NCBI GenBank assembly: GCA_019359515.1
Contig: JAHHHC010000028.1
Location: 1 to 64,000, forward strand
Reading direction: 5' to 3'
Source of the DNA: Desmonostoc vinosum HA7617-LM4
GTDB lineage: Bacteria > Cyanobacteriota > Cyanobacteriia > Cyanobacteriales > Nostocaceae
Length of the DNA stretch: 64,000 nucleotides
A program made the translations under genes and the position numbers. Of this stretch, positions 55,870-64,000 are shown in pieces. The notes below the pieces were generated by a model, which searched no databases, was not told the DNA's origin, and worked only from the letters and a program-made list of their open reading frames with translations. Within the stretch, counting starts at the first letter, position 1, and the number at the start of each line of letters is the position of its first letter.

Positions 55870-57558
55870 CTAAGCACTAACTTCCGGTGCGGCAGCTGAT
55901 GGAATTTCTGCACCGTTACTATGACCGTAGTCGTAAGGGCCGTGAGTGACGACGGGTAAGACTTCCCAGTTTTCAATGAGGGGTGGTGAACTGGTTGTCC
56001 ATTCTAAGGTCAAAGCTCTCCAAGGATTATCACCTGCTGGCTTGCCTTTACTCCAAGACCAAATCAGGTTAATCATAAAGGGAATTACCGATAGTCCCAA
56101 GATGAATGAACCAACGGTACAAAGCTGATTGAGGTCAATAAATTGAGGATCGTACATTGCCACACGTCGCGGCATTCCTTGTAAACCCAATTCGTGCATG
56201 GGTAGGAAGGTCAAATTCGTGCCGATGAAGGTGAGGACAAAGTGAATACGACCCCAAGTTTCATTCAACATCCGACCTGTCATTTTGGGGAACCAGTGAT
56301 AAATACCGGCGTAAATGCCAAACACGGAACCACCAAACAGAACGTAGTGGAAGTGTGCCACTACATAATATGTGTCGTGAACATGCACATCAAAGGGTGC
56401 TGTCCCCATTGTGACGCCACTTAAGCCGCCCATCACAAACATCGACAGCAAACCAATAGCGAAAAGCATGGCACTGGTGAAGCGAATTTTTCCACCCCAG
56501 AGGGTAGCAACCCAGCCAAAAATCTTCACGCCAGTGGGAACGGCAACGATCAGGGTCGAGATGGTAAAGAACATCCGCATCCAGCCGGGTGTACCACTGG
56601 TAAACATGTGGTGTACCCAGACGAATAAACCGACCACGCAGATTGCCAAACTCGAATAAGCGATCGCTTTATACCCAAAGATTGGCTTACGGGCATGGAC
56701 GGGAATCACCTCGGACATAATGCCGAAGATGGGCAGAATCATCAAATATACTGCCGGGTGGGAGTAGAACCAGAATAAGTGTTGGTAAATAACGACGTTA
56801 CCGCCTGCATCTGGTTTAAAGAAGGATGTACCAAAGTTGAGGTCAAACAACAGCAGTATTAAACCAGCCGCTAATACCGGGGTGGAAAGCAGTGCGAGAA
56901 CTGAAGTTGCCAAAATTGCCCAGCAAAATAAGGGCAGTTGATCCCACTTCATACTCGGAACCTTCATCATCAGGATCGTGATTACGAAGTTCAGCGAACC
57001 CAAAATTGAGGAAGTTCCCACCAAAACGATCGCTAATATCCACATTGTTTGAGCGATGGGTGCTGTCACCAGGCTCAAAGGTGGGTAAGCTGTCCAACCT
57101 GATTGGGAACCACCGAAGATAAAACTAGCTAATAGTAACGCACCTGCTGGTGGGTTGAGCCAAAAAGCGATCGCATTCAGCTTCGGGAAGGCCATATCCC
57201 TAGCCCCCACCATCAACGGTACTAAAAAGTTACCAAACCCCCCAATCGCACTAGGAACAATCCATAAGAAAATCATGATTGTCCCGTGATTGGTCATGAA
57301 GGCGTTATACAGATTCGGATCAAGGAAATCTGCATCTGGTGTTGCTAGTTCGGCACGGATGGCCATAGCCATCAGTCCACCGATGAGATAGAACACAAAC
57401 GCCGTCACGAGGTATTGAATACCAATAACCTTGTGATCAATATTAAATGTAAAGTAGTCGTACCATTTCCACGCCTTCGGGTGCGAGGTGTGGGCAACCG
57501 CCGCTTGAGGTTTATGTTCCTCTGGTGGTGTATTTCGTGGAAATTCTACCTGTGTCAT
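55870..57558 (-). CDS. ctaD: Cytochrome c oxidase subunit I
   Basis: A 562-residue heme-copper oxidase catalytic subunit with twelve spans. Heme and copper ligands are visible: MTNHGTIMIFLW, the CuB His-Tyr site in HLFWFYSHPAVYLMILP, HH in VWVHHMFTSG, and HVHDTYYVVAHFHYVLFGG for heme a/a3. Length and C-terminus suit cyanobacterial aa3-type oxidases. Operon with ctaC (35 bp) and ctaE. Neighbourhood with fdxB and cnfR suggests the heterocyst-specific Cox2 set. Confidence 0.96.
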   Translation of the reverse strand: MTQVEFPRNTPPEEHKPQAAVAHTSHPKAWKWYDYFTFNIDHKVIGIQYLVTAFVFYLIGGLMAMAIRAELATPDADFLDPNLYNAFMTNHGTIMIFLWIVPSAIGGFGNFLVPLMVGARDMAFPKLNAIAFWLNPPAGALLLASFIFGGSQSGWTAYPPLSLVTAPIAQTMWILAIVLVGTSSILGSLNFVITILMMKVPSMKWDQLPLFCWAILATSVLALLSTPVLAAGLILLLFDLNFGTSFFKPDAGGNVVIYQHLFWFYSHPAVYLMILPIFGIMSEVIPVHARKPIFGYKAIAYSSLAICVVGLFVWVHHMFTSGTPGWMRMFFTISTLIVAVPTGVKIFGWVATLWGGKIRFTSAMLFAIGLLSMFVMGGLSGVTMGTAPFDVHVHDTYYVVAHFHYVLFGGSVFGIYAGIYHWFPKMTGRMLNETWGRIHFVLTFIGTNLTFLPMHELGLQGMPRRVAMYDPQFIDLNQLCTVGSFILGLSVIPFMINLIWSWSKGKPAGDNPWRALTLEWTTSSPPLIENWEVLPVVTHGPYDYGHSNGAEIPSAAAPEVSA

Positions 57559-57593
57559 ATGTTTGTTCTTTGTTAGTTGCCAATGACCAATGA

Positions 57594-58568
57594 CTAATGA
57601 CCAATGACTAATGACTCAATAGTTTCTGCACTCACGCCCATGTTATGGACATGGGGGGCTAAAAACTCTGATGTGGATAAGTTAGCTGGTTTCACTGCAA
57701 CAGTTTGATGTAGGTCTTTTTGAGCAATCTGGTTTTCGCTTAGCCAACTGTCAAACTCTTCTGGTGTGTGGACTACTACTTGTGTCCTCATAGAACCGTG
57801 ATAACCACCGCATAGTTCGGCACAAACTACGGGATATGTACCTGGTTTGGTGGCAACAAAGCGTAGTTCCGTAGGGATACCTGGTAAGGCATCTTGCTTC
57901 AGGCGAAATTGTGGTACCCAGAATGAATGAATCACATCTTGTGCAGAAAGGTTGAGTTGCACATCAGCACCAACGGGTATGTGCAGTTCTCCAGAGGAAA
58001 CGCCACTGTCTGGATAGTCAAATAACCAAGCAAACTGTATGCCTTTAACATTGACAACTAAGTCAGCTGGTTTATTGAGCGTTTGCGGAGATGCACCAAT
58101 ACCAATTACTGGGGCTGTGGTAGGTGTAGAGCCATCATCTAGGGTAGCAGCGATCGCACTGCCCGACATATGAGCCACATGAGCGGCAGAATGGGGATGC
58201 CCTGCCGGTTCAAAGCCTCCCATTTGATTAAACACATCTACGCTGTAGATGCCCAAACCAAGAACAATCAGTGTGGGGATGGCTGTCCAAAAGATTTCTA
58301 AAGGAACGTTACCTTCTACTGGTACACCATCGGTATCGTCACCCGGACGATGACGATACTTAATCAAAAAGATCACAATGGTTCCTTCTACCACGAGAAA
58401 TAGAGCGATCGCAATGGTAAACATCACGTTGAAAAAGCCGTCTACCAAAGGCGCTTGCAGCGATGCTTCTACTGGCAGGAGAGTGTGATTGTAACCAATC
58501 CATATACTGATTGCTGTGACTGCTATCCCAGCGACCAGAGTCCATAGTGAAACAGGAATTTGTTGCAT
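57594..58568 (-). CDS. ctaC: Cytochrome c oxidase subunit II (CuA type)
   Basis: A 324-residue subunit II with two N-terminal spans (about 9-27 and 47-70) and a cupredoxin domain. The CuA ligands are complete: H214 (DVIHSFW), C249, E251, C253, H257 and M260 in CAELCGGYHGSM. It therefore accepts electrons from cytochrome c6 or plastocyanin, unlike quinol-oxidase (ARTO/Cox3) versions, which lack this site. A 42-residue linker (HSAAHVAHMSGSAIAATLDD and after) is inserted before the cupredoxin. First gene of the operon. Confidence 0.95.
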   Translation of the reverse strand: MQQIPVSLWTLVAGIAVTAISIWIGYNHTLLPVEASLQAPLVDGFFNVMFTIAIALFLVVEGTIVIFLIKYRHRPGDDTDGVPVEGNVPLEIFWTAIPTLIVLGLGIYSVDVFNQMGGFEPAGHPHSAAHVAHMSGSAIAATLDDGSTPTTAPVIGIGASPQTLNKPADLVVNVKGIQFAWLFDYPDSGVSSGELHIPVGADVQLNLSAQDVIHSFWVPQFRLKQDALPGIPTELRFVATKPGTYPVVCAELCGGYHGSMRTQVVVHTPEEFDSWLSENQIAQKDLHQTVAVKPANLSTSEFLAPHVHNMGVSAETIESLVIGH

Positions 58569-59028
58569 ATATGCTACCTGCTTTGTAAGTTGGGTACTGG
58601 GTACTGGGGATTGGGAAAACTCTTCCCTGATCTTCCTAGTCCCTAGTTTTTAATCCCCAGTCCCTTTTTCTTTCTATCTTGCACTGAATAAAAAATGGGG
58701 GAAAATTCCAGATCTTTTCACATCTATCCCCCAAAAAATATCAAATATATTTTAGTTTCGATGACAAACAAGCCTTCTGCTTGCAGAAAAGCTAATTGTT
58801 CGCAAAGGACACTGTTAATCCTAATATTGTTTAGGCTATATCAATAGCAAGTATGAATTTGTTAATAATTAACAATTTGCGATTTACAGATTTGTTTACG
58901 GTGAACTTTTCGCTAAGTTCTATTACGTATTCATTCTCCCCCTCTAGCTACCTTGCTTAGCACATTTGTGCCTTTTATCAACAGTGCCTCCTTGAACGAA
59001 CAATAATTTTTACCCTCTCTAAACAATC
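58569..59028. promoter_or_regulatory. Spacer upstream of the cox operon
   Basis: 460 bp holding the ctaC promoter and the 3' end of fdxB. AT-rich, with a short GGGTACTGGGTACTGGGG repeat near 58590-58607. I found no clear NtcA-type GTA-N8-TAC site. Confidence 0.4.
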
Positions 59029-59322
59029 TTAATTGTTTAATGCAACATGGGTATAGCAATTCTTGGGACAAATCCGTGAACAAGCTTCGCAACCAATACA
59101 GTTGTCTGGATAAGCAACTGTCATTACTTTGCGTTCGATTTCTTCATCATCCTCATCTTCCACAAATTCCCCTTCTTCGTTGAGTGCTTTTAAATCCAGC
59201 ACATTATACCCACATACTTTTACGCATCTGCCACAGCCAATACATTTATCTTTGTCAATTACCTGAGCAAATTTAGGTGTCCAAGTTTTACCACCAAATG
59301 TCAATCCTGTTAGTTGTGCCAT
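59029..59322 (-). CDS. fdxB: Ferredoxin III, nif-type (FdxB)
   Basis: A 97-residue ferredoxin with two [4Fe-4S] clusters: C27, C30, C33, C37 in [11 protein letters not shown], and C75, C78, C81, C85 in [34 protein letters not shown] is the nif-specific ferredoxin III N-terminus. A long acidic insert (EDEDDEEIE) separates the clusters. Start ATG 59320-59322 with GAGG upstream is chosen over a codon ten residues earlier. Expected to supply electrons for nitrogenase or its assembly in heterocysts. It lies between the cox operon and divergent cnfR. Confidence 0.9.
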   Translation of the reverse strand: MAQLTGLTFGGKTWTPKFAQVIDKDKCIGCGRCVKVCGYNVLDLKALNEEGEFVEDEDDEEIERKVMTVAYPDNCIGCEACSRICPKNCYTHVALNN

Positions 59323-60374
59323 GAATAAACCCTCGGCAAGTTTGCCTAGCAATCTGTTTGTACTTTGATCATCATAGTAACTTAATATTTTCTATTTTTG
59401 ATGTTAAAAACTTGCTTTTTCTCTCATCAAATTTTGATAATTCACTACACAATTTGGCAGATGTTTTAGTTTTCAACTATGTAGATGAAAGTAATTAGCA
59501 ATTCTAAGAATGGGACTGGGGAACCCCTAATCCCCGCTCCCTCCGGGAGTGGAAATTGGTGTTTGTTATTTCTCCCCCTCATCTCCCTCATCCCCCTCAC
59601 TCCCCAACTAATGAGATTATTTTTCAAATATTTCGACCTTGATACAAAAAGCTGAATACTAAACAGTATTTATGTATACAAAACCATATGTTTATTAGTT
59701 ACATCCACATCTATGCAATATGTATTTTGTAAGTCAATAATTATCAATTTATCTTGTATTTAAATATTTGAGAGATGATGGTAAAGTAAATACTGTCTTT
59801 ACTGTCTCTGAACTGATTTCACTAATAAAACTGAGCTAACTTATAAAAAAATGTAACTTTCATGGCAGAATATTACTTGAGCTTAAATATTAAAATTATT
59901 AATAAATCAAATAAAGACTATGTGTAATAGGTTTATATGTTTCCCGAAAATACTTTGGGTAAGTTTTCGCGGTCAAATTTAAATGGCTAAAAGGTAACTA
60001 TCTAGACAAATATTAAGAAATATTTCCAAGCTCATTATGAACAAACTAATTAAACTATTTATGAAATGTATAGTTAATAAAGAAGTAATATTAGGCTCAG
60101 TTTGAAAGCCTGAAATAGCTTTCAATTTGGATGCGAAGTCAGAATATAGGTGTGGGTGGTGAGTCAGGTAAGAAAAATCTCTTCTTACCTAAAAGATGAT
60201 TTGGTTGTGAGTGAAGCTAATGTGCGTTGGAGTTGCATATGTAAATTGTCATTAGTTAACAAATAACTAATGACTCATGCAATATTCGATGCACAAAAGC
60301 TAATGAATAAAGAGGACACATCCAGGGGAGACTTGAGCCAGACATCTCAACGATTAAAGTGGGAAAAGAGCCAT
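59323..60374. promoter_or_regulatory. Divergent fdxB/cnfR control region
   Basis: About 1 kb, very AT-rich, with a G/C-rich repeat block at 59512-59605 and no supported gene. Both genes are expected to respond to nitrogen step-down, so regulator sites should lie here, but I could not identify a convincing one. Confidence 0.45.
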
Positions 60375-61964
60375 ATGCCTTATACAATTCCTAACAACAG
60401 TTGCGTTGGATGTGACAATTGCCGTCCCCAATGTCCCACGGGTGCCATCAAAATTGAGGACAACGAATATTGGATTGATCCTTGTCTTTGTAACAATTGT
60501 GAGGGTTATCATCCAGAACCGCAATGTGTAATCGCTTGTCCAACTAAGTCACCCATACCTTGGCAGGCAAAAAAGGGAAGATGCAAAGTTGAACCGAGGG
60601 ATGTTACCAGCCCAGATTTATTTTCCAATGGCAAGAATAATCCGTTTGCTTCGGCGATCGCTATCTGGGAAGCTTGTAATGTACTGGCACAACGCACATC
60701 GCTACATTGGGAAACCGACGAAGACGGATACTTGTGTTATTCCCGACAAGTTAACCAAGGCCGAGGCGCGATCGCTTTTCACATTCAAGATCCATTGCAA
60801 GTGAACAATCGGGCCACAGATTTAGCAGCAATTGAGGAACTTGATATTAGAGCTACTTGCATCCATTTGATTTTTGCTGCTTATGCTACAGCCTTAGATC
60901 AGCCTTGGGAACAAGAATTTGCGATCGATGAGCGACAAATTGAAAAGTATCTAGGACTAGAGAAACGCAAAGACCTGAGCAAAACAGCTAAGCTGGCTTT
61001 AATGAAAAACATCGTACAGCAAGCTTGTTCGCTGATTATTTCCATTGATTGGCCTCAACAGGGCCGTGTCAATGGCTTCTCGGTTACAACAAGCCGTTTG
61101 TGGCACTTGGTAGACATTCAGCATCACTTTCAAGAAGATGCTCTCGGATGTAAATATCTTGTAGGACTAACTTTTAAAGTCAAAGCAGGCATATGGGCAC
61201 AGTATTTTCTCAATAAACAAGCATGTAAAGAACGGACAGCATTCTACCAATACGGCACTCTCCCAAGAACGCTGTTGACTACAGTCATGAGTATTTGGCA
61301 GCAACATGAAGGTACGGTGAGATTGATGTTATGGTTGCTGTTTAAAACCAAAATGGGTAAGGAACAACGCATCACTGTACCTACCTTGCTACGCGTTGCT
61401 TACGGTGAGGAAAAAGTCACCTTGGCTTGCAGACAAAGAGATGAACGTAAGCGGTTATTGCGAACTTTTGAAAGCGATTTGGAAGTTCTCAACCACTATG
61501 GAATGAAACCTATTTTTGACCCATTGACTTACCCATTGGAAATTCAACCTTTGTGGGCGAAACTAGTTGATTTACCCGAAGATCCAGACGAAGCACTAGA
61601 ATTTTGGACTAATGATGGTTGTGGGGAAATCCGTCTGACGGATACAGGCCCCCGTGGTAAGTGGAATTTGCTGATGAATGCGCGGATTTTGGCGTTTGAA
61701 CTGCCGCCAGAATGGGAACAGCAAACTTCAGATTCGCAGAAAAAGCAACGGCGAACTACTAAAGCTAGAAAAAAAATCAAAATCACAAGTGACTTATTGG
61801 GTGAACAGATTCTAGAAGCACGAAAAAACTTGAATCTCTCCCAAAGAGAGTTGGCAAAACTCACAGGTAAAAGTCAAAGCTGGATTCGAGATGTCGAAAA
61901 TGGACGTTTAAAAGCCAAGCTAGAAGACCAAGTGCTGCTTAGGAAAGTGCTAAATATGGCTTAA
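60375..61964 (+). CDS. cnfR: CnfR/PatB transcription regulator (ferredoxin domain plus HTH)
   Basis: From ATG 60375 (MPYTIPNNSCVGCDNC) the protein has 529 residues, the length I recall for Anabaena PatB; in-frame ATGs at 60270 and 60303 would add 35 or 24 residues. An N-terminal 2x[4Fe-4S] ferredoxin domain (C10, C13, C16, C20; C37, C39, C42, C51, C55) is followed by a long middle region and a C-terminal XRE-type HTH (LGEQILEARKNLNLSQRELAKLTGKSQSWIRDVENGRLK). CnfR/PatB activates nif genes under low oxygen in cyanobacteria and acts late in heterocysts. Adjacent fdxB and cox genes fit the role. Confidence 0.92.
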   Translation: MPYTIPNNSCVGCDNCRPQCPTGAIKIEDNEYWIDPCLCNNCEGYHPEPQCVIACPTKSPIPWQAKKGRCKVEPRDVTSPDLFSNGKNNPFASAIAIWEACNVLAQRTSLHWETDEDGYLCYSRQVNQGRGAIAFHIQDPLQVNNRATDLAAIEELDIRATCIHLIFAAYATALDQPWEQEFAIDERQIEKYLGLEKRKDLSKTAKLALMKNIVQQACSLIISIDWPQQGRVNGFSVTTSRLWHLVDIQHHFQEDALGCKYLVGLTFKVKAGIWAQYFLNKQACKERTAFYQYGTLPRTLLTTVMSIWQQHEGTVRLMLWLLFKTKMGKEQRITVPTLLRVAYGEEKVTLACRQRDERKRLLRTFESDLEVLNHYGMKPIFDPLTYPLEIQPLWAKLVDLPEDPDEALEFWTNDGCGEIRLTDTGPRGKWNLLMNARILAFELPPEWEQQTSDSQKKQRRTTKARKKIKITSDLLGEQILEARKNLNLSQRELAKLTGKSQSWIRDVENGRLKAKLEDQVLLRKVLNMA

Positions 61965-62095
61965 TTTTCTGGAGAGTTTTACTTATGGCGATCGCATTTC
62001 TAGTAATTGTGTCAGAAAGGCGATCGCTAAGCTATATAATGTTTTTCTATTTGTTCTAGCAATAGGGAGTGGGTTTCTGGAATAGACATATAGCT

Positions 62096-63073
62096 TCATG
62101 CACTATATGTGATTACTTTACTTGAGGTCAACCAAAGACTAGCTACAGTATATTTAATAATTACTGATTTTTGTGTAGTATTACAAGAACTCCTGATTTC
62201 TTGAGTGTTTTTTTCATCTTTAATAAGTTTAGCTTGATACGTATAAATAGAACCACAAGGTTTTTCCAATGTTAGCTCGGCTCGCATTGCATTATTGTCT
62301 AAACTTTGCTCTAATATTTTCCCTACAACTTTGCAATTGAACCAATCCCATCCATGACGCAGGATTAATTCTCTCTCTAAAATTTGCATTGCTGGAGGCA
62401 AAACTCCCCAGCCTCGATAGACTTTATTTAATATTTGAATATCACCAGTACGCGTCAAGATTGATTTGAAATCATCTTGGTCTAATCGACCATAGTATCT
62501 GCCTTCTGGTAGGTCTATGATTGTTGGTGCAAATCGATGTCCGCCAAAGTGGGTTGATTTCCACACCCGCACATCATCCAAGTACAAATCTGCAATGGTA
62601 GATGTAGCATGGAAGTAAAAGGGGTTGCCATATCTAGCACAGCATTTGTCATGGCTACCGTGGGTACATACTAAAATATCTCTGGTGGCACTAGTTTCTA
62701 CTTCATAGTTAGGAGTTAAACCCCATAACCACTTTTGCACAACCGCAGCTACTTGCTCAATATTTTCTAATTTAAACTCTTGTTTAAGGTAGCCATTATT
62801 CAAACCCTCTTGCTTTTGATAAATCAAAAGAGTCGTGTAATTAACTTTGTGCGATGAATCGTTAGCAATTAAGAGGAATCTAATTGGTAATTTTGCACGC
62901 TGTACTTCCTCCACCAAAATTTTCAAGTTTTTTGGTACCCATTTAGAATTAAATGCTTCTGCTGTCCAAGGCGGAGGACACTCAACTAAAATATAAGTTT
63001 GATAATTGGTGGCGCTACCAATCAAATCTTCTCCTGTTTTCCGTGAATCATCAGCACAAAAGAAACTATTCAT
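62096..63073 (-). CDS. Sucrase/ferredoxin-like protein (thioredoxin-like [2Fe-2S])
   Basis: A 325-residue protein of the sucrase/ferredoxin-like family. A thioredoxin-like [2Fe-2S] domain is marked by C136, C144 and C145 in CTHGSHDKCCARYG and H175/H179 in THFGGHRFAPT, the expected cluster ligands. The C-terminal 100 residues are less conserved. Role unknown; closeness to fdxB and cnfR suggests electron transfer in the same physiological state, by inference. Confidence 0.82.
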   Translation of the reverse strand: MNSFFCADDSRKTGEDLIGSATNYQTYILVECPPPWTAEAFNSKWVPKNLKILVEEVQRAKLPIRFLLIANDSSHKVNYTTLLIYQKQEGLNNGYLKQEFKLENIEQVAAVVQKWLWGLTPNYEVETSATRDILVCTHGSHDKCCARYGNPFYFHATSTIADLYLDDVRVWKSTHFGGHRFAPTIIDLPEGRYYGRLDQDDFKSILTRTGDIQILNKVYRGWGVLPPAMQILERELILRHGWDWFNCKVVGKILEQSLDNNAMRAELTLEKPCGSIYTYQAKLIKDEKNTQEIRSSCNTTQKSVIIKYTVASLWLTSSKVITYSA

Positions 63074-63894
63074 CTAACTTTACTCATCAACTAACTTTAT
63101 GGACAAAGGGTATGAAACATGAATGATTGTATTTTCAGCTACAATATCTTTGACTCAAAGAGCTAAAGAAGAACGATTTGCATTTCCTAGTGAAAATCAA
63201 GTAGCCACTTTATAACATCGTTTATTATTAATGTCTTTCCGGATAATAAATTTTCCACAATTAGGATAAACAACTTTAAAATATTTTGTTTCGTATCAAT
63301 TTATATCTAGTGTTTGTTCGTAATTCATTGCTTACAAAAACTCAAATCTCTTGATAACTAGACATATTGCACTATTGGCGATCGCCTGAAGCAGAACATC
63401 AATGTAGTCCATATCACAATCAAAAACACTACTCGAAGTAAAATCTTGTTTAAATCTTTGCTCATGTTGATAATTTTTCTCAATAAATTTAGAAAAAATA
63501 ATATTGAATTGGGGATCTGTGGTTTAAAATTTACTCGATGCGATCGCAATTTATCATTAAGATGACACGTCACCTAAGATTAGCACTTACAAGCCTGATT
63601 TTACTCTTTTAGGTGACTTTATCTACCGAAAACCACATCAGGATTTAGCTTTCGATATATGTCCTGACTGTAACTGAAGTCAATAACAAATGCAAGTTTT
63701 TGATAATCCTTATGACTTTTAGTACAGTTTCTGAGATACTGCAAGCCCAGTGTTTAGCGGTAGTAAAAGCTAACCAAAAACCAGTATTGATATTTCCAAT
63801 ATAATAAATAATTTTTCTCAGTTGTCACAAATTGTTACTGGGTGTTGAGGGATGAGGGAGTAAAAAAGCTGGGGGAGCAGGGAAGGCAGGGGAA
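63074..63894. other. AT-rich spacer
   Basis: About 820 bp without a supported gene. A frame at 63358-63573 (minus) with one hydrophobic segment exists but lacks a ribosome binding site or recognisable family. Two HIP1-like sites and a G-rich repeat (63845-63893) are the only other features. Confidence 0.4.
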
Positions 63895-64000
63895 GATGAA
63901 CTTCCAGAAACTGTGCGATCGCAAGTTGATGAATTTCATCGTTGCCAAGATTGTACTCAGATTTACTGGAAAGGTTCACATTATGAACGTCTACAACAAT
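63895..64000 (+). pseudogene. 5'-truncated Mut7-C RNase domain fragment, cut by window end
   Basis: Reads DELPETVRSQVDEFHRCQDC followed by TQIYWKGSHYERLQQ, the C-terminal zinc-ribbon part of Mut7-C (DUF82/PF01927) RNase proteins. Upstream, the frame passes straight into a G-rich repeat and a stop, so the catalytic N-terminal part is missing. The 3' end lies beyond the window. Confidence 0.65.

Noticed and set aside
59323-60374. Possible NtcA site near 59784 (GTA then TAC)
   Set aside because: The spacing is seven bases, not eight, and flanking bases do not fit; too weak to report as a site.
63358-63573. Minus-strand 71-codon frame with one hydrophobic segment
   Set aside because: No ribosome binding site, starts in HIP1-containing sequence, no family recognised; a small membrane protein from the internal Met cannot be excluded but is unsupported.

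Overview
The window reads as chromosome of a filamentous, heterocyst-forming cyanobacterium of the Nostoc/Calothrix/Tolypothrix kind. Four things point there: the HIP1 octamer GCGATCGC is scattered throughout; heptanucleotide ATTACGA short tandem repeats and other small dispersed repeats fill many spacers; there is a complete beta-carboxysome operon beside a CO2-uptake NDH-1 module; and the right end has a CuA-type cytochrome oxidase operon next to a nif-type ferredoxin III and a CnfR/PatB regulator, a heterocyst and nitrogen-fixation grouping. No rRNA or tRNA gene, CRISPR array or prophage was seen.

Left part (1-12.6 kb): housekeeping and miscellaneous genes. These are a DUF4112 protein, thymidylate kinase, an IS630-like HTH protein without a catalytic domain, a DUF1622 membrane protein, RNA 3'-phosphate cyclase, an FAD-linked oxidase, a DUF1838 protein, a TpsB/Omp85 outer-membrane transporter with no partner in view, a GT1 glycosyltransferase and an ABC exporter. 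Two copies of a composite 230-bp repeat lie in spacers here.

Glycan region (12.6-26.6 kb, minus strand): nine closely spaced genes run GT2, GT4, 2OG-Fe(II) oxygenase, HlyD adaptor, methyltransferase, TPR membrane protein, FkbM methyltransferase, a very large GT-C protein and a UPF0104 flippase-like protein. A secreted protein of unknown function follows. This looks like one operon for a methylated or hydroxylated surface glycan or glycolipid. Its 5' leader carries two stem-loops with nearly the same 19-nt loop but different, compensated stems, which I consider the most interesting unexplained signal here.

Inorganic-carbon region (27.8-39.5 kb): ndhF4-ndhD4-cupB (minus strand) encode the membrane arm and hydration subunit of a CO2-converting NDH-1 complex. 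They diverge from ccmK2-K1-L-M-N-O (plus strand), which encodes the carboxysome shell and Rubisco/carbonic-anhydrase scaffold. A LysR regulator of CmpR type follows. CcmM keeps all gamma-carbonic-anhydrase residues I can check and has an internal ribosome binding site for its short form. The ndh4 spacers hold a 203-bp MITE-like element and other repeats.

Middle and right (39.7-55 kb): MuiA-like protein, MnmE, a GNAT protein, a decayed SDR/xisH junction with intact xisI, two methyltransferase/secreted protein genes, an LLM oxidoreductase pair, several small conserved unknowns, cysteine synthase, an ArsC/Spx-like protein with a His-rich tail, and a cysteine-dioxygenase-like cupin. Right end (55.1-64 kb): ctaC-ctaD-ctaE, fdxB, divergent cnfR, a sucrase/ferredoxin-like protein, and a 5'-truncated Mut7-C RNase fragment at the window edge.
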